From: Rickettsiales bacterium
GTDB lineage: Bacteria > Pseudomonadota > Alphaproteobacteria > Rickettsiales > Rickettsiaceae
NCBI GenBank assembly: GCA_002402195.1
Contig: NVVL01000054.1
Coordinates: forward strand, 1-35,238
Length of the DNA: 35,238 bases
Direction: 5' to 3'
The position numbers and the translations under genes are program-made. This document shows, piece after piece, positions 1 through 7,293 of the stretch (position 1 is its first letter; every line of letters begins with the position of its first letter). The notes under the pieces were generated by a model. It was not told the origin of the DNA, ran no database searches, and saw nothing but the letters and a program-made list of their open reading frames with translations.

Positions 1-306
1 TTTGTTCTTAATCGAAAACATGATGCCCAAAGCTATTTTGATGGCGTTGATAGATCTAAAGGAAATAGAGTTGCGTTTATATAACCATGGGTTTAATATA
101 AAAAACGGCAAGAGCGAGCTGACGCTAAAACCTTGCACTGCAAAGGGTATATTGCGCATAAAGCAGTCAGCTTCTAATTTAGGGTTGTCTATATAACTAA
201 AAAGTTGATTGTTATTAGTATCTTTTCCAGCAAAAAAGCTTGTATTTGCTTGGATATCTGGGTACTAATGACTATTGGTTTTTATTAAATAATGGAATGT
301 GAGTGT
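1..306. other. Leading region without a convincing gene
   Basis: No intact gene is recognisable. A 64-codon open frame from a TTG at 2 to 196 exists, and another plus-strand frame enters from the left edge and stops near 82, but neither matches a family I recognise and neither has a ribosome-binding site. It is probably the decayed tail of an upstream gene followed by spacer, next to the symporter stub that follows. Confidence 0.4.
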
Positions 307-462
307 ATGTCCGCTGATATAATTATATTTATAGGATTCATAATATTTAATTTAATATTTGGATTGCTATCTAGCAAGAATGTTACAACTATAAAAGGAT
401 ATGCTGTTGGTGATCAAAATTTTAGTACGGCAACATTGGTTGCCACTATAGTTGCTACTTAG
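307..462 (+). pseudogene. N-terminal stub of a sodium:solute symporter (SSS) family gene
   Basis: A 51-residue reading frame starts at ATG 307 and stops at TAG 460-462. It encodes one hydrophobic helix (residues 3-20, MSADIIIFIGFIIFNLIFGL) and then a segment resembling the start of SSS transporters: IKGYAVGDQNFSTATLVATI followed by VAT. In the family this stretch is normally followed by a conserved Trp and glycines of the next helix; here the frame hits TAG where the Trp (TGG) would be expected, and a second in-frame TAG comes two codons later. Nothing resembling the remaining helices follows before the ribosomal genes. In Rickettsiales this N-terminus is often part of a transporter or of a sensor kinase with an SSS input domain. 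What is seen is the truncated frame; the family assignment is by recognition of the motif. Confidence 0.6.
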
Positions 463-588
463 GATTAGCAGAGAATTCTTTTTTACTCATCTAATATCTT
501 GCTCCCCCCAGTTTGAAGATAATGAAAGGGTTTTGAAGAAATCTGTCCTCTAAAGGCTTGACAGGTCACTGAGGAAGAGTGAGGATTT

Positions 589-638
589 GGAAGATACGTG
601 CGCAGACCTAAAATACTCTGTATTCTAGGTCTACCTAC
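589..638. repeat. Palindromic dispersed element, copy 1
   Basis: Imperfect inverted repeat with arms GAAGATACGTGCGCAGACC and, on the other side, the reverse complement of TAGGTAGACCTAGAATAC. It shares the core AGACCTAAAATA / TATTCTAGGTCT with the other copies in this window. It lies 3' of rpmA (minus strand), so it could act as its transcription stop or mRNA-end stabiliser (inference). Confidence 0.7.
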
Positions 639-659
639 AAAATCGAGAAAAATCGTAAT

Positions 660-905
660 TTATACGACGTTGACTAGCTTATGAGTTCTTTTTGAAACAA
701 ATTCAACCTTGCCCGCAGTCATAGCGAAAAGAGTATGATCCTTTCCCATTCCAACATTTCTGCCAGGACGAATCTTTGTTCCACGTTGACGTATAATGAT
801 ATTACCAGGAATAACTCCCTGACCATCAGATTTTTTAGCTCCTAGTCTTCTACCGGCCGAGTCACGGCCATTCTTGGAACTACCACCAGCTTTCTTGGTT
901 GCCAT
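660..905 (-). CDS. rpmA: 50S ribosomal protein bL27
   Basis: Large-subunit ribosomal protein whose N-terminus reaches the peptidyl-transferase centre. The 81-residue product has the typical start [20 protein letters not shown], then the conserved [28 protein letters not shown] segment (split here: [11 protein letters not shown] followed by [15 protein letters not shown]) and the V-x-F-x-x-K-R end region. The length is normal for the family. There is no N-terminal cleavage extension of the Firmicutes type. It lies 10 bp downstream of rplU in the standard rplU-rpmA order, so it is cotranscribed from the promoter at 1274-1301. A palindromic element follows its stop. Confidence 0.97.
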   Translation of the reverse strand: MATKKAGGSSKNGRDSAGRRLGAKKSDGQGVIPGNIIIRQRGTKIRPGRNVGMGKDHTLFAMTAGKVEFVSKRTHKLVNVV

Positions 906-915
906 AGTCTATACC

Positions 916-1233
916 TTAGTTTTTTACTATATTGAGAATTTTAAGCTCTGTAAGATCTTGTCTGTGACCATTCTTACGACGATAATTTTGACGTCTTTTC
1001 TTTTTGAAGATGATAATTTTATCATCTCTGAACTGACTAGTAATTTCCGCAGTAACACTTGCGCCCTTCACCATTGGCGTACCAATAAATGATGCTTTCA
1101 AAGAATCACTCATCATAAGAACTTGATCAAGCTCTACCTTACCACCAAGCGGACCTTCGATTTTCTCGACTTTAATCACGCTATCTTTTGCAACTTTATA
1201 TTGCTTTCCACCCGTCTTTACAACTGCGAACAT
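916..1233 (-). CDS. rplU: 50S ribosomal protein bL21
   Basis: Large-subunit protein that binds 23S rRNA. The 105-residue product begins [20 protein letters not shown], the classic bL21 start, and carries the basic segment [20 protein letters not shown] near residues 75-94, followed by the short [10 protein letters not shown] tail. Length is normal. It is the first gene of the rplU-rpmA pair and is preceded by a well-formed promoter about 40 bp upstream. No obg gene follows rpmA here, unlike in many bacteria. Confidence 0.97.
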   Translation of the reverse strand: MFAVVKTGGKQYKVAKDSVIKVEKIEGPLGGKVELDQVLMMSDSLKASFIGTPMVKGASVTAEITSQFRDDKIIIFKKKRRQNYRRKNGHRQDLTELKILNIVKN

Positions 1234-1273
1234 ATCAGCAAATTCTCGTTAAATAATTAAATTAATCTATCGC

Positions 1274-1301
1274 AGTATATAGGAAAACTCAGCAAAGTCA
1301 A
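1274..1301 (-). promoter_or_regulatory. Sigma70-type promoter for rplU-rpmA
   Basis: Read on the minus strand: TTGACT (1296-1301), 16-bp spacer, TATACT (1274-1279). Both hexamers are one base from consensus. It lies 41 bp upstream of the rplU start. Confidence 0.65.
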
Positions 1302-1450
1302 TGATAAATTCACAATTAAAGTCCAGGGGCGATATTTTTTAATTCCAAACACTGTTTTTACCGGGATTTTGCTCAATGGAATATTGCCAATTAATAAGGG
1401 TTTTGAATTGGTAAATGGCTATAATCTAGGGAATTGACGCACATCACTTC

Positions 1451-2668
1451 TTAAAGATAAGCCACAGGAATAGCCGTCACCGCGCGAGAAAGCGGCACGG
1501 GCTTTTCAACAAAGCAGACCACCCCACCATGACCAATTTTTTTACCAAATTTCCCAACCATGTGAAAATGCTTAGATGCTGTTTGCGACGGCGTGGCAGT
1601 TTTCTTAAACTCAACAGGATGCAAGCTATCCCCCGTTTCGATAATGAGATCTATCTCTTTTTGATCAAGATCACGATAATAATAAAAATGAGGCGTTTTG
1701 CCATTATGCCAATAGCTTTTGAGCAGCTCTGCTATTATATATGTTTCCAAAATAGCGCCCGACATCGCCCCAACCTCCAAAGACTTAGCATCTGGCCATT
1801 TTGTTAAATAGCAACATAGCCCCGTATCAAGAAAATAAAGCTTTGGCGCCTTCACCAAGCGTTTAGTTAGGTTATTATGATATGGCTGAAGCAAATAAAC
1901 CAAACCTGATGTTTCTAAAAGCGAGAGCCATGATTTCGCAGTTTTAACATCAATCGCCACATCTTTGGCTAAATTGGCGTAATTAACTGATTGCCCGGTT
2001 CTTGCTGCTACAGAGCATAGGAATCTATAAAAAGTAGTTTCGTCCGTAACGTTCAGAATATTTTTGATATCACGCTGAATGTAAGTTTGAACATAGGAAC
2101 TATAGAAAACATCTCTAATGTCATTATTCTGAACAACTCTTGGAAAAGAACCGATCCAAATATTTTTATAAATATCCGATAGCTGGTTGGATGTATCTAC
2201 TTTCTTTGCCTGCTCTAACCATTCAGAAGTCGGCATAAACGGTTTTGCATCATCGCCATACCCATTAAGCTCTGACTGAGAGAGTCCAAGAAGATCAAGG
2301 ATAGCAATACGCCCAGCAAGAGTTTCACTAACATTTTTCATTAAATGGAATTTTTGCGAACCAGTAAGCCAAAACATGCCGTTCTTTTCTTCTCTATCAA
2401 CCAAGATCTTAATATAGCTAAATAGCTGCGGCGCATATTGAACCTCATCGATTATTAATGGAGCTTTATAAGTCTGCAAAAAAAGAGCCGGATCAGTTTG
2501 CGCAAGTTGACGCGCTTCCATATTATCAAGAGTAACATAGTTGCGTGTTTCATCAGCGCACATCTTAAGCAAAGTAGTTTTCCCTACTTGACGCGGACCC
2601 GTTATAAGTAAAACAGGGAATGTTTGTGAAATATCATTAATAAGCTTTGTGCTGGTGCGTTTATACAT
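1451..2668 (-). CDS. AAA ATPase with C-terminal DUF4143 domain
   Basis: A 405-residue member of the AAA_14/DUF4143 family, widespread in accessory and symbiont genomes; the biochemical role is not established. The N-terminal ATPase has Walker A GPRQVGKTT (residues 24-32), Walker B LIIDE (71-75) and a sensor-like WLTGSQ around residue 100. The C-terminal DUF4143 part (about 210-370) contains YYYRDLDQKEIDLIIE and HPVEFKK, a layout resembling PD-(D/E)XK nucleases (D-x-D/E ... E-x-K), so a nuclease-like fold is plausible. Length is typical and the frame is complete. The gene stands alone, back-to-back with the mobile mystery pair; no promoter was clear. Such ATPases are frequently transferred between genomes; I see no direct transfer mark here. 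Confidence 0.85.
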   Translation of the reverse strand: MYKRTSTKLINDISQTFPVLLITGPRQVGKTTLLKMCADETRNYVTLDNMEARQLAQTDPALFLQTYKAPLIIDEVQYAPQLFSYIKILVDREEKNGMFWLTGSQKFHLMKNVSETLAGRIAILDLLGLSQSELNGYGDDAKPFMPTSEWLEQAKKVDTSNQLSDIYKNIWIGSFPRVVQNNDIRDVFYSSYVQTYIQRDIKNILNVTDETTFYRFLCSVAARTGQSVNYANLAKDVAIDVKTAKSWLSLLETSGLVYLLQPYHNNLTKRLVKAPKLYFLDTGLCCYLTKWPDAKSLEVGAMSGAILETYIIAELLKSYWHNGKTPHFYYYRDLDQKEIDLIIETGDSLHPVEFKKTATPSQTASKHFHMVGKFGKKIGHGGVVCFVEKPVPLSRAVTAIPVAYL

Positions 2669-2760
2669 AATGTCCGTTAATTATGGGAGTCTATTCCATA
2701 ATAAACGAAGAATAGCTTGCAGGCAAGATAAATCCAGTGAGCATCGTATTTTTCTTGCTA

Positions 2761-2805
2761 ACATATATATTATATTATAACATAGTTATATTAACATATA
2801 TATTC
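2761..2805 (+). promoter_or_regulatory. Operator-like repeat region upstream of the HTH-Fic pair
   Basis: A very AT-rich stretch contains a perfect interrupted palindrome TATAAC-ATA-GTTATA (2776-2790), flanked by two direct copies of ACATATATATT (2761-2771 and 2794-2804) 33 bp apart. It ends 22 bp before the ATG of the HTH gene. This is the position expected for autoregulation by the HTH protein (inference). Confidence 0.5.
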
Positions 2806-2827
2806 TGAATAATCGAAGGAAATAATA

Positions 2828-3283
2828 ATGGATTGGTCAACAAGACAGCTGAAAGCAAAACAGTTAGAGAAGCATTTAAAATCTTTATCAAATATTAGAT
2901 TGCCTGCAACTGGTTGGGTGAAGACTATTAGAGAAACGCTGGGTATGAATGTGCGTCAGCTTGGTCAAAGATGCGAGGTTAGCGGCGAGAGAATTAGCAG
3001 AATTGAGGCTGATGAGCTAAATTCTAAACTAACTATGGCTACTTTGGAAAAAGTGGCTAAAGCGATGAATTGTAAATTTGTATATGGTTTTGTTCCAAAT
3101 GGGGGCATCAAGGATACTATTGAAAAACAGGCTGAGTTCAAAGCAAAGTCTCAATTGCGGAGAGTATCACATAGCATGGCTCTTGAAGATCAGAAAGTTT
3201 CAGATTCTGCCATGCGCAATCAAATTAAGATCTTAAAAGAAGATATGTTACAAGGAAATATAAAAAGAATTTGGGAGAAATAA
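2828..3283 (+). CDS. Mobile mystery protein A-like HTH regulator (probable antitoxin)
   Basis: A 151-residue protein with an XRE/HTH_3-type DNA-binding domain at about residues 36-80 (LGMNVRQLGQRCEVSGERIS, then RIEADELNSKLTMATLEKVA). Its size, the N-terminal extension before the HTH and its position directly before a Fic gene match the mobile mystery protein A family. In this family the A and B genes travel as a pair; the A protein is thought to regulate the pair and may neutralise B (established for the pairing, inferred for the activity). A ribosome-binding site GAAGGA lies just before ATG 2828. Its stop TAA overlaps the start of the Fic gene by one base (TAATG), so translation is coupled. 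The operator-like region upstream suggests autorepression. Confidence 0.85.
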   Translation: MDWSTRQLKAKQLEKHLKSLSNIRLPATGWVKTIRETLGMNVRQLGQRCEVSGERISRIEADELNSKLTMATLEKVAKAMNCKFVYGFVPNGGIKDTIEKQAEFKAKSQLRRVSHSMALEDQKVSDSAMRNQIKILKEDMLQGNIKRIWEK

Positions 3284-3864
3284 TGCTATTCACTTATGCC
3301 AAAGGTGCAACCCCTCTATCGCCTGATGAGGTATATAATTTAATACCATCACATCTGATGACTCAAAAGGAGTTAGATGAATGGGAGCAATATAATATTA
3401 TTAAGGCCGAGACTTGGGCAAGCCAAAGAAAAAGGGCGGATTTTTTATCTACAAAATTTGTAGTGGATTTACACAAGAAAATGTTTAATGAAACTTGGAA
3501 ATGGGCAGGGAAATTTAGAACAAGGCAAACAAATATAGGAATTGAAGCAATACATATTCCTGTAGAGCTAAAATTACTTTTTGATGATATAGAATTTTGG
3601 ATTGAGAACGCAACATATCATCCAAGGGAAATCGCAGTTAGATTGCATCATAGGCTGGTTTTTATTCATCCTTTTCCTAATGGAAATGGCAGGTTATCAC
3701 GATTAGTTGCTGATCTATATATGGATTACCAAGGACAAGCAAGATTTAGTTGGGGTAGTTGCAATTTAACAAGTGACTCTGCAGTAAGGCAAGCATATCT
3801 TTCGGCGCTAAGAGAAGCTGATTTAGGAGATTACATGCATTTAATTGAGTTTTCAGATAGCTAA
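3283..3864 (+). CDS. Mobile mystery protein B-like Fic domain protein
   Basis: A 193-residue Fic protein. Fic enzymes usually transfer AMP from ATP to a hydroxyl group of a target protein. The catalytic motif HPFPNGNGR is intact at residues 129-137, including the catalytic His129 and the phosphate-binding GNGR. The N-terminal half is helical and carries the family region MFNETWKWAGKFR upstream of the flap. I start it at ATG 3283 rather than the TTG at 3271 because GGGAG sits at the right spacing before the ATG and the TAATG overlap with the upstream gene is classic coupling. I could not identify an inhibitory (S/T)-x-x-x-E-(G/N) helix in it, so inhibition would come from the partner (inference). 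Target unknown. Confidence 0.9.
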   Translation: MLFTYAKGATPLSPDEVYNLIPSHLMTQKELDEWEQYNIIKAETWASQRKRADFLSTKFVVDLHKKMFNETWKWAGKFRTRQTNIGIEAIHIPVELKLLFDDIEFWIENATYHPREIAVRLHHRLVFIHPFPNGNGRLSRLVADLYMDYQGQARFSWGSCNLTSDSAVRQAYLSALREADLGDYMHLIEFSDS

Positions 3865-4128
3865 AATAAAAATGAGAAAAATGACTTAATGCTAAATAAC
3901 TTCATATGTGGCCAGGCTATTTAAGCAAGTAGCGGGTAGTAGCATCATAGTTGCTCTGCTAGCTTGATAGTTTGGTCACTTTTGCGGAAGAGGTTTTGCG
4001 GATAAAATTGATAAATTACTTGCATTTTGCTTCAAATTAATTTAACCTGCAAGGCAGCTTATAGACAAAACTAGAGCTTTGAAATGCTGAAACTAATATA
4101 AGGTTAAATCCGAGTTTCAGACTAATTT

Positions 4129-4214
4129 GCCCGCGTGATGGAATGGTAGACATAACAGACTTAAAATCTGTGGAGCGCAAGCTCGTGCCGGTTCAAGTCC
4201 GGCCGCGGGTACCA
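4129..4214 (+). tRNA. tRNA-Leu (anticodon UAA)
   Basis: A cloverleaf can be folded: acceptor arm GCCCGCG (4129-4135) pairs with CGCGGGT (4204-4210). The anticodon arm CAGAC-TTAAAAT-CTG gives anticodon UAA. A long variable arm (GGAGCGCAAGCTC) marks a class II tRNA, as expected for leucine. The T arm is GCCGGTTCAAGTCCGGC. Discriminator A 4211 is followed by an encoded CCA (4212-4214). The 3' end is also the first unit of a tandem repeat. Confidence 0.95.
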
Positions 4215-4266
4215 TCTTAATGGGTACCATCTTGATGGGTACCACCTCGGTGGGCGCCATCTTGAT
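4207..4266 (+). repeat. Four tandem 15-bp units starting in the tRNA-Leu 3' end
   Basis: Units at 4207-4221, 4222-4236, 4237-4251 and 4252-4266, consensus GGGTACCATCTTGAT. The first unit contains the last four paired bases, the discriminator and CCA of the tRNA; the others re-create that acceptor end without the rest of the tRNA. The third and fourth units are diverged (ACCTCGGT, GGGCGCC). Confidence 0.9.
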
Positions 4267-4304
4267 GGAATTAATCTTCCCAGTAATAATTGGAGATTCA
4301 TGCT

Positions 4305-4898
4305 ATGTTTATACAAACAGAAGAAACACCAAACCCGAATGCATTAAAATTTCTTCCAGGGGTGGATATTAGCCCGGAGACTCCTGTTTTTTTGAATAGC
4401 CCAAAAGAGGCTAAAACCAAGAGCTTGCTTGCTGTTAAGATATTTCAAATTGACGGCGTTGGCGCTGTGTTTTATGGCGCAGATTTTGTCACTGTAACCA
4501 AATCAGATGCTGCTGATTGGGGAGTAATTAAGCCGGAAATTCTGCTAACTATCATGGATCATCTGGTTGCTGGGTTTCCGATATTTGACGAGAAGCAAAA
4601 GGAAACTCCAAAAGTAAATCTCGACGATATGTCCGACATCGAAAAACAAATCGTGGAGATAATAGAGACCAGAGTTCGTCCTTCCGTTGCCATGGATGGC
4701 GGCGATATTGTCTATCAAGGCTTTGAAAATGGAGTGGTATATCTGCAATTACGCGGCGCCTGTTCCGGATGCCCCAGCGCTTCCGTTACTCTGAAAGATG
4801 GGATTGAATCTATGCTGCAACATTTTGTTCCCGAGGTAAAATCAGTCGAAGCAGTGGAATCAGCAGACGAGGAAATAACCCCATCCATTCGTGATTGA
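4305..4898 (+). CDS. nfuA: NfuA-type iron-sulfur cluster carrier
   Basis: A 197-residue Fe-S carrier that receives a [4Fe-4S] cluster and passes it to client proteins in the cytoplasm. The N-terminal Nfu_N domain starts MFIQTEETPNPNALKFLPG and includes DGVGAVFYGADFVTVTK. The C-terminal NifU domain (about 110-185) has RPSVAMDGGDIVY and the cluster-binding pair C153-S-G-C156 in GACSGCPSAS. Length and order match the alphaproteobacterial/mitochondrial NFU1 type. I use ATG 4305 because GGAG lies 9 bases upstream; a TTG at 4290 is in frame but has no site. IscX is encoded elsewhere in the window, consistent with an ISC system. Confidence 0.93.
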   Translation: MFIQTEETPNPNALKFLPGVDISPETPVFLNSPKEAKTKSLLAVKIFQIDGVGAVFYGADFVTVTKSDAADWGVIKPEILLTIMDHLVAGFPIFDEKQKETPKVNLDDMSDIEKQIVEIIETRVRPSVAMDGGDIVYQGFENGVVYLQLRGACSGCPSASVTLKDGIESMLQHFVPEVKSVEAVESADEEITPSIRD

Positions 4899-4931
4899 CC
4901 AAGGGGTGCAAGTCGTTTTATAGATGCTTCA

Positions 4932-4974
4932 TAGCTTTTAGAAGCTACGTGCACAAATCTTTAAAAATCTAGAT
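4932..4974. repeat. Palindromic dispersed element, copy 2 (decayed)
   Basis: TAGCTTTTAGAAGCTACGTG followed by an AT-rich degenerate half. It keeps the GAAGCTACGTGC arm of the family, and TAGCTTTTAGAAGCTA is itself palindromic. It lies between the convergent ends of nfuA and the GST gene, and overlaps the GST stop region. Confidence 0.6.
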
Positions 4975-5641
4975 TAGAATAGTCCTTTGGCGGGGCAAAT
5001 CCTGCTACGCGATCTTGCAGAATAGGCTGAAAGGCAGGTCGTGACTTGATGATGGAATACCATTCTTTAATCACTCCCCAGCTATCCCAATTGATCTCGC
5101 CAAAATAATCAACAACAGAGAGATGAGACGCTGCCGCAATGTCGGCATAAGAAATCCTGTCTGATACTATATAGGAATTTTTCTTTAAAAGATTAGTCAA
5201 AAACACAAAATGCTGATGTAAATTAGATTTGGCAGCCCTAATAAATACACTGCGCGGCTCCCCTGCGCGCATGAGCAGACGAATCATCTTCTCATCTATT
5301 AAAATCTTGCTGACTTCGCGGTGGAATTTATCGTTAAACCAGCTGATATATTTTCTGACTTCCGCGCGCTCTAAGGGGGCCTTTGGCATTAGGTAGAAAT
5401 CCTCGAAACTCTCAGTCATATATTCAATGATGGAATATGTCCCAACCAGCACCCCGCCAGATTCGCCGGGCTCGCCAAGCACCAGTACGGGCAGATTGCT
5501 CGCTGGGTTTAGCTCCAGGAACTCCTTGCGCCCTTTCCAGTAATCTTCCTTGCGCATGCTGAATTCTTTATCAAATTCCTTCAAGCAAATGCGCACCTGT
5601 CTTGAAAGTGGGCAAACTGGATGGTGATAAATTATATGCAT
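4961..5641 (-). CDS. Glutathione S-transferase family protein
   Basis: A 226-residue two-domain protein. The N-terminal thioredoxin-fold half has the GST-type start MHIIYHHPVCPLSRQVRICL, the cis-Pro region NLPVLV and a YSIIEYM segment typical of the glutathione-binding site. The C-terminal helical half contains SYADIAAASHLSVVDYFGEI (GST_C: the ADI-A-x-H motif) and a W-Y-x-x-I-x-S-R-P-A-F segment. GSTs conjugate glutathione or act as stress-related redox proteins; the substrate cannot be predicted. The Cys-Pro-x-Ser pattern at Cys10 resembles omega/beta-like or maleylacetoacetate isomerase-related GSTs. Monocistronic, with convergent nfuA on the other strand. Confidence 0.88.
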   Translation of the reverse strand: MHIIYHHPVCPLSRQVRICLKEFDKEFSMRKEDYWKGRKEFLELNPASNLPVLVLGEPGESGGVLVGTYSIIEYMTESFEDFYLMPKAPLERAEVRKYISWFNDKFHREVSKILIDEKMIRLLMRAGEPRSVFIRAAKSNLHQHFVFLTNLLKKNSYIVSDRISYADIAAASHLSVVDYFGEINWDSWGVIKEWYSIIKSRPAFQPILQDRVAGFAPPKDYSNLDF

Positions 5642-5671
5642 TCTTTAAATATCTCAAAAAACTATAGATAA

Positions 5672-6086
5672 TGTGATGGTCTATAAGCCGGATTTTGTAT
5701 AACTTGCGTTATTGCAGCTATTTATCTAGGATAAATGTTACCATTTACCTCAAGCGACCTACCCGCGTGATATCTGACTATAGACGGGCCAGTGACTTAA
5801 ATAAATAAGTCGAATCAACGCCTATTTGGTCTTGCTCCCGATGGGGTTTTCATAAGCGACTTTTGTCACCAAAAGCCCGGTGCGCTCTTACCGCACCATT
5901 TCACCCTTACCTCAAATAAAGTTGCCCCTAAATAAGGCGGTATAAATTTCTGCTGCACTATCCCTGAAAGAAACCTTTACGATTCCTCCCGCTGGTCATT
6001 ACCCAGCACCGTGTCTATATGGAGTCCGGACTTTCCTCGTAGTCACCCTGCATGCAAGGCGAAAACACAGCTGCACAACCACCACA
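5672..6086 (-). ncRNA. rnpB: RNase P RNA (type A)
   Basis: Catalytic RNA that matures tRNA 5' ends with the RnpA protein. On the minus strand the conserved 5' core GAGGAAAGTCCGGACTCCA is at about 6020-6040, and the conserved 3' core AAATCCGGCTTATAGACC ends near 5681. The outer helix P1 can be paired: TGTGGTGGTT (6077-6086) with GACCATCACA (5672-5681). The conserved block CGGTGCGCTCTTACCGCACC in the plus strand near 5879-5898 marks the internal core hairpin. Length about 415 nt, typical for alphaproteobacteria. Its promoter ends 5 bases before the start of P1. Confidence 0.95.
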
Positions 6087-6091
6087 GGCCC

Positions 6092-6120
6092 ATTCTATTG
6101 CTTTTCTCCTTACCTGTCAA
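6092..6120 (-). promoter_or_regulatory. Promoter of rnpB
   Basis: Minus strand: TTGACA (6115-6120), 17-bp spacer, TAGAAT (6092-6097). It is close to perfect sigma70 consensus, and the expected transcription start falls on the 5' strand of helix P1. Confidence 0.85.
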
Positions 6121-6455
6121 CCAGCTAGTTATTTTTTGAAAAATAAGAGCAAGGTTGACGGAGGGAATATAGAGGGAGCAGGGGAGGGGTGTTGCTAAAA
6201 ATTTACAAAAACTAAAAAAAATCAATTGACAGATGCGCAGAATTAACACAGAATACAGGGAGAATCAGGGAAAATAGGGAGAGTGTATATGAAAACTCAT
6301 ATTATATGCAAAAACCGCTTAATGCCAGGGTGCTGGAGAGCTTGCCTTGAAAAACTTACCTTAAAAGGCTTGCCTTGAAAGGCTTGCCTTGAAGATGTCA
6401 CAACATTTGTTAATTCGTACGTTATTGTTTGATTTCAAATTATAAGGGGAAGCTT
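6121..6455 (+). other. Intergenic region upstream of the CaaX-ended gene pair
   Basis: 335 bp without a gene. It has a purine-rich G-run stretch (6160-6190 and 6258-6285), a possible plus-strand promoter TTGACA (6226-6231) with a 17-bp spacer and CAGAAT (6249-6254), and the 14-bp tandem repeat at 6341-6396. A ribosome-binding site AAGGGG (6444-6449) ends it. Confidence 0.4.
6341..6396 (+). repeat. Four tandem 14-bp units
   Basis: Units at 6341-6354, 6355-6368, 6369-6382 and 6383-6396, consensus CTTGCCTTGAAAGG. They lie 60-115 bp upstream of the first CaaX-ended gene. Each unit contains TTGAAA/TTGCCT, so the repeat multiplies potential -35-like sequences (inference). Confidence 0.85.
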
Positions 6456-7235
6456 ATGTCTAGTAATATGTGGGGCGCGTGTCCTGGTATAACAATATCC
6501 GAAAATCCACAGTCTAAAAGTATGATGGTAACTCTAAACCGTGTTACGCAGATGCAGAGTAGTGATAGATGCCCTCCAGAATTAAGCAGAATACCACAGA
6601 TAGAATTTGTTATACAAATCTATAAATCTCTCTGGCAAGAGGCATTATCATATGCAGCATATAATGATTTCTCAAGATGGGATGAGTATATGAATCAAGT
6701 ACAAGGTGATCTACCACACTTCATACTAACTAGTGACGGATTACAATATATTGCTTTAAGAACAGGTCAGGTAAAAATAATTGCACAGTGTATGTGGAAC
6801 GTTAAAAAATATGGAGATGATGAAACGATTATGTCCCTAGACACCTTTTTGGCAAGAATATTAATGGTTTCAAGCACGAAATATCATGTAAACTTAATCG
6901 TAGACGGGTTAAAAATAGCTGATCAAGCCATGCCCAACCATGATTTGTCAACTGATATGTTGCGTGCATTTTGTGACCTAGCGCCGCAGCATGATTCGCC
7001 AGAAATTTTACCGAAATTATATACATATGCGTTAAAGAAAGCAGTGAAGTTATATGAATCATCTCACCCTGAAGAGCAAGCAATATTAGATTCAGATGCA
7101 CTATCTGACGAAACAGGCTCTTTGTTGGGTGGTTTGCTTGATAATCCTGAGTGCGTGTCTGTTGAGCAAACCCTGCTTGGTGACGCAAGTGTCATACTCT
7201 CAAATATGCCAGGTAGTAGCTGTGCTATCCAATAA
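6456..7235 (+). CDS. Unknown protein with C-terminal CaaX box (CAIQ), candidate effector
   Basis: A 259-residue protein that I do not recognise. No signal peptide or transmembrane helix is visible; it looks soluble and mostly helical. The final four residues are Cys256-Ala-Ile-Gln, a textbook CaaX box; a terminal Gln is a farnesyltransferase-type residue in eukaryotes. The downstream gene encodes a diverged paralog: shared positions include LW-x-x-AL-x-x-AA (near residue 59), a block around IMSLDTFLARIL, H-x-NL-x-x-x-x-x-KIAD, and QTLLG-x-A near the end. I start at ATG 6456, which has AAGGGG seven bases upstream, rather than the TTG at 6429. Bacteria lack CaaX protein prenyltransferases, so such a tail would make sense for a protein delivered into a host cell. 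The effector role is inference; the sequence at the C-terminus is direct. Confidence 0.8.
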   Translation: MSSNMWGACPGITISENPQSKSMMVTLNRVTQMQSSDRCPPELSRIPQIEFVIQIYKSLWQEALSYAAYNDFSRWDEYMNQVQGDLPHFILTSDGLQYIALRTGQVKIIAQCMWNVKKYGDDETIMSLDTFLARILMVSSTKYHVNLIVDGLKIADQAMPNHDLSTDMLRAFCDLAPQHDSPEILPKLYTYALKKAVKLYESSHPEEQAILDSDALSDETGSLLGGLLDNPECVSVEQTLLGDASVILSNMPGSSCAIQ

Positions 7236-7293
7236 CTAGTATTAATTGCTTGCTTATATCATATTACCATTTAATTTAAAACAGATAAACACT

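Noticed and set aside
2..196. Open frame of 64 codons at the left edge
   Set aside because: TTG start, no ribosome-binding site, no recognisable family; kept only as part of the region description.
4079..4102. Possible tRNA-Leu promoter TTGAAA ... TAATATAAG
   Set aside because: Spacing between the hexamers is about 9-12 bp, too short to be functional.
4207..4266. A CRISPR array or tRNA gene cluster
   Set aside because: Units are directly tandem without spacers and only the first belongs to a foldable tRNA.
6043..6249. Minus-strand open frame over the RNase P RNA 5' end and upstream
   Set aside because: It lies within rnpB and its promoter; the RNA structure and promoter explain the sequence.
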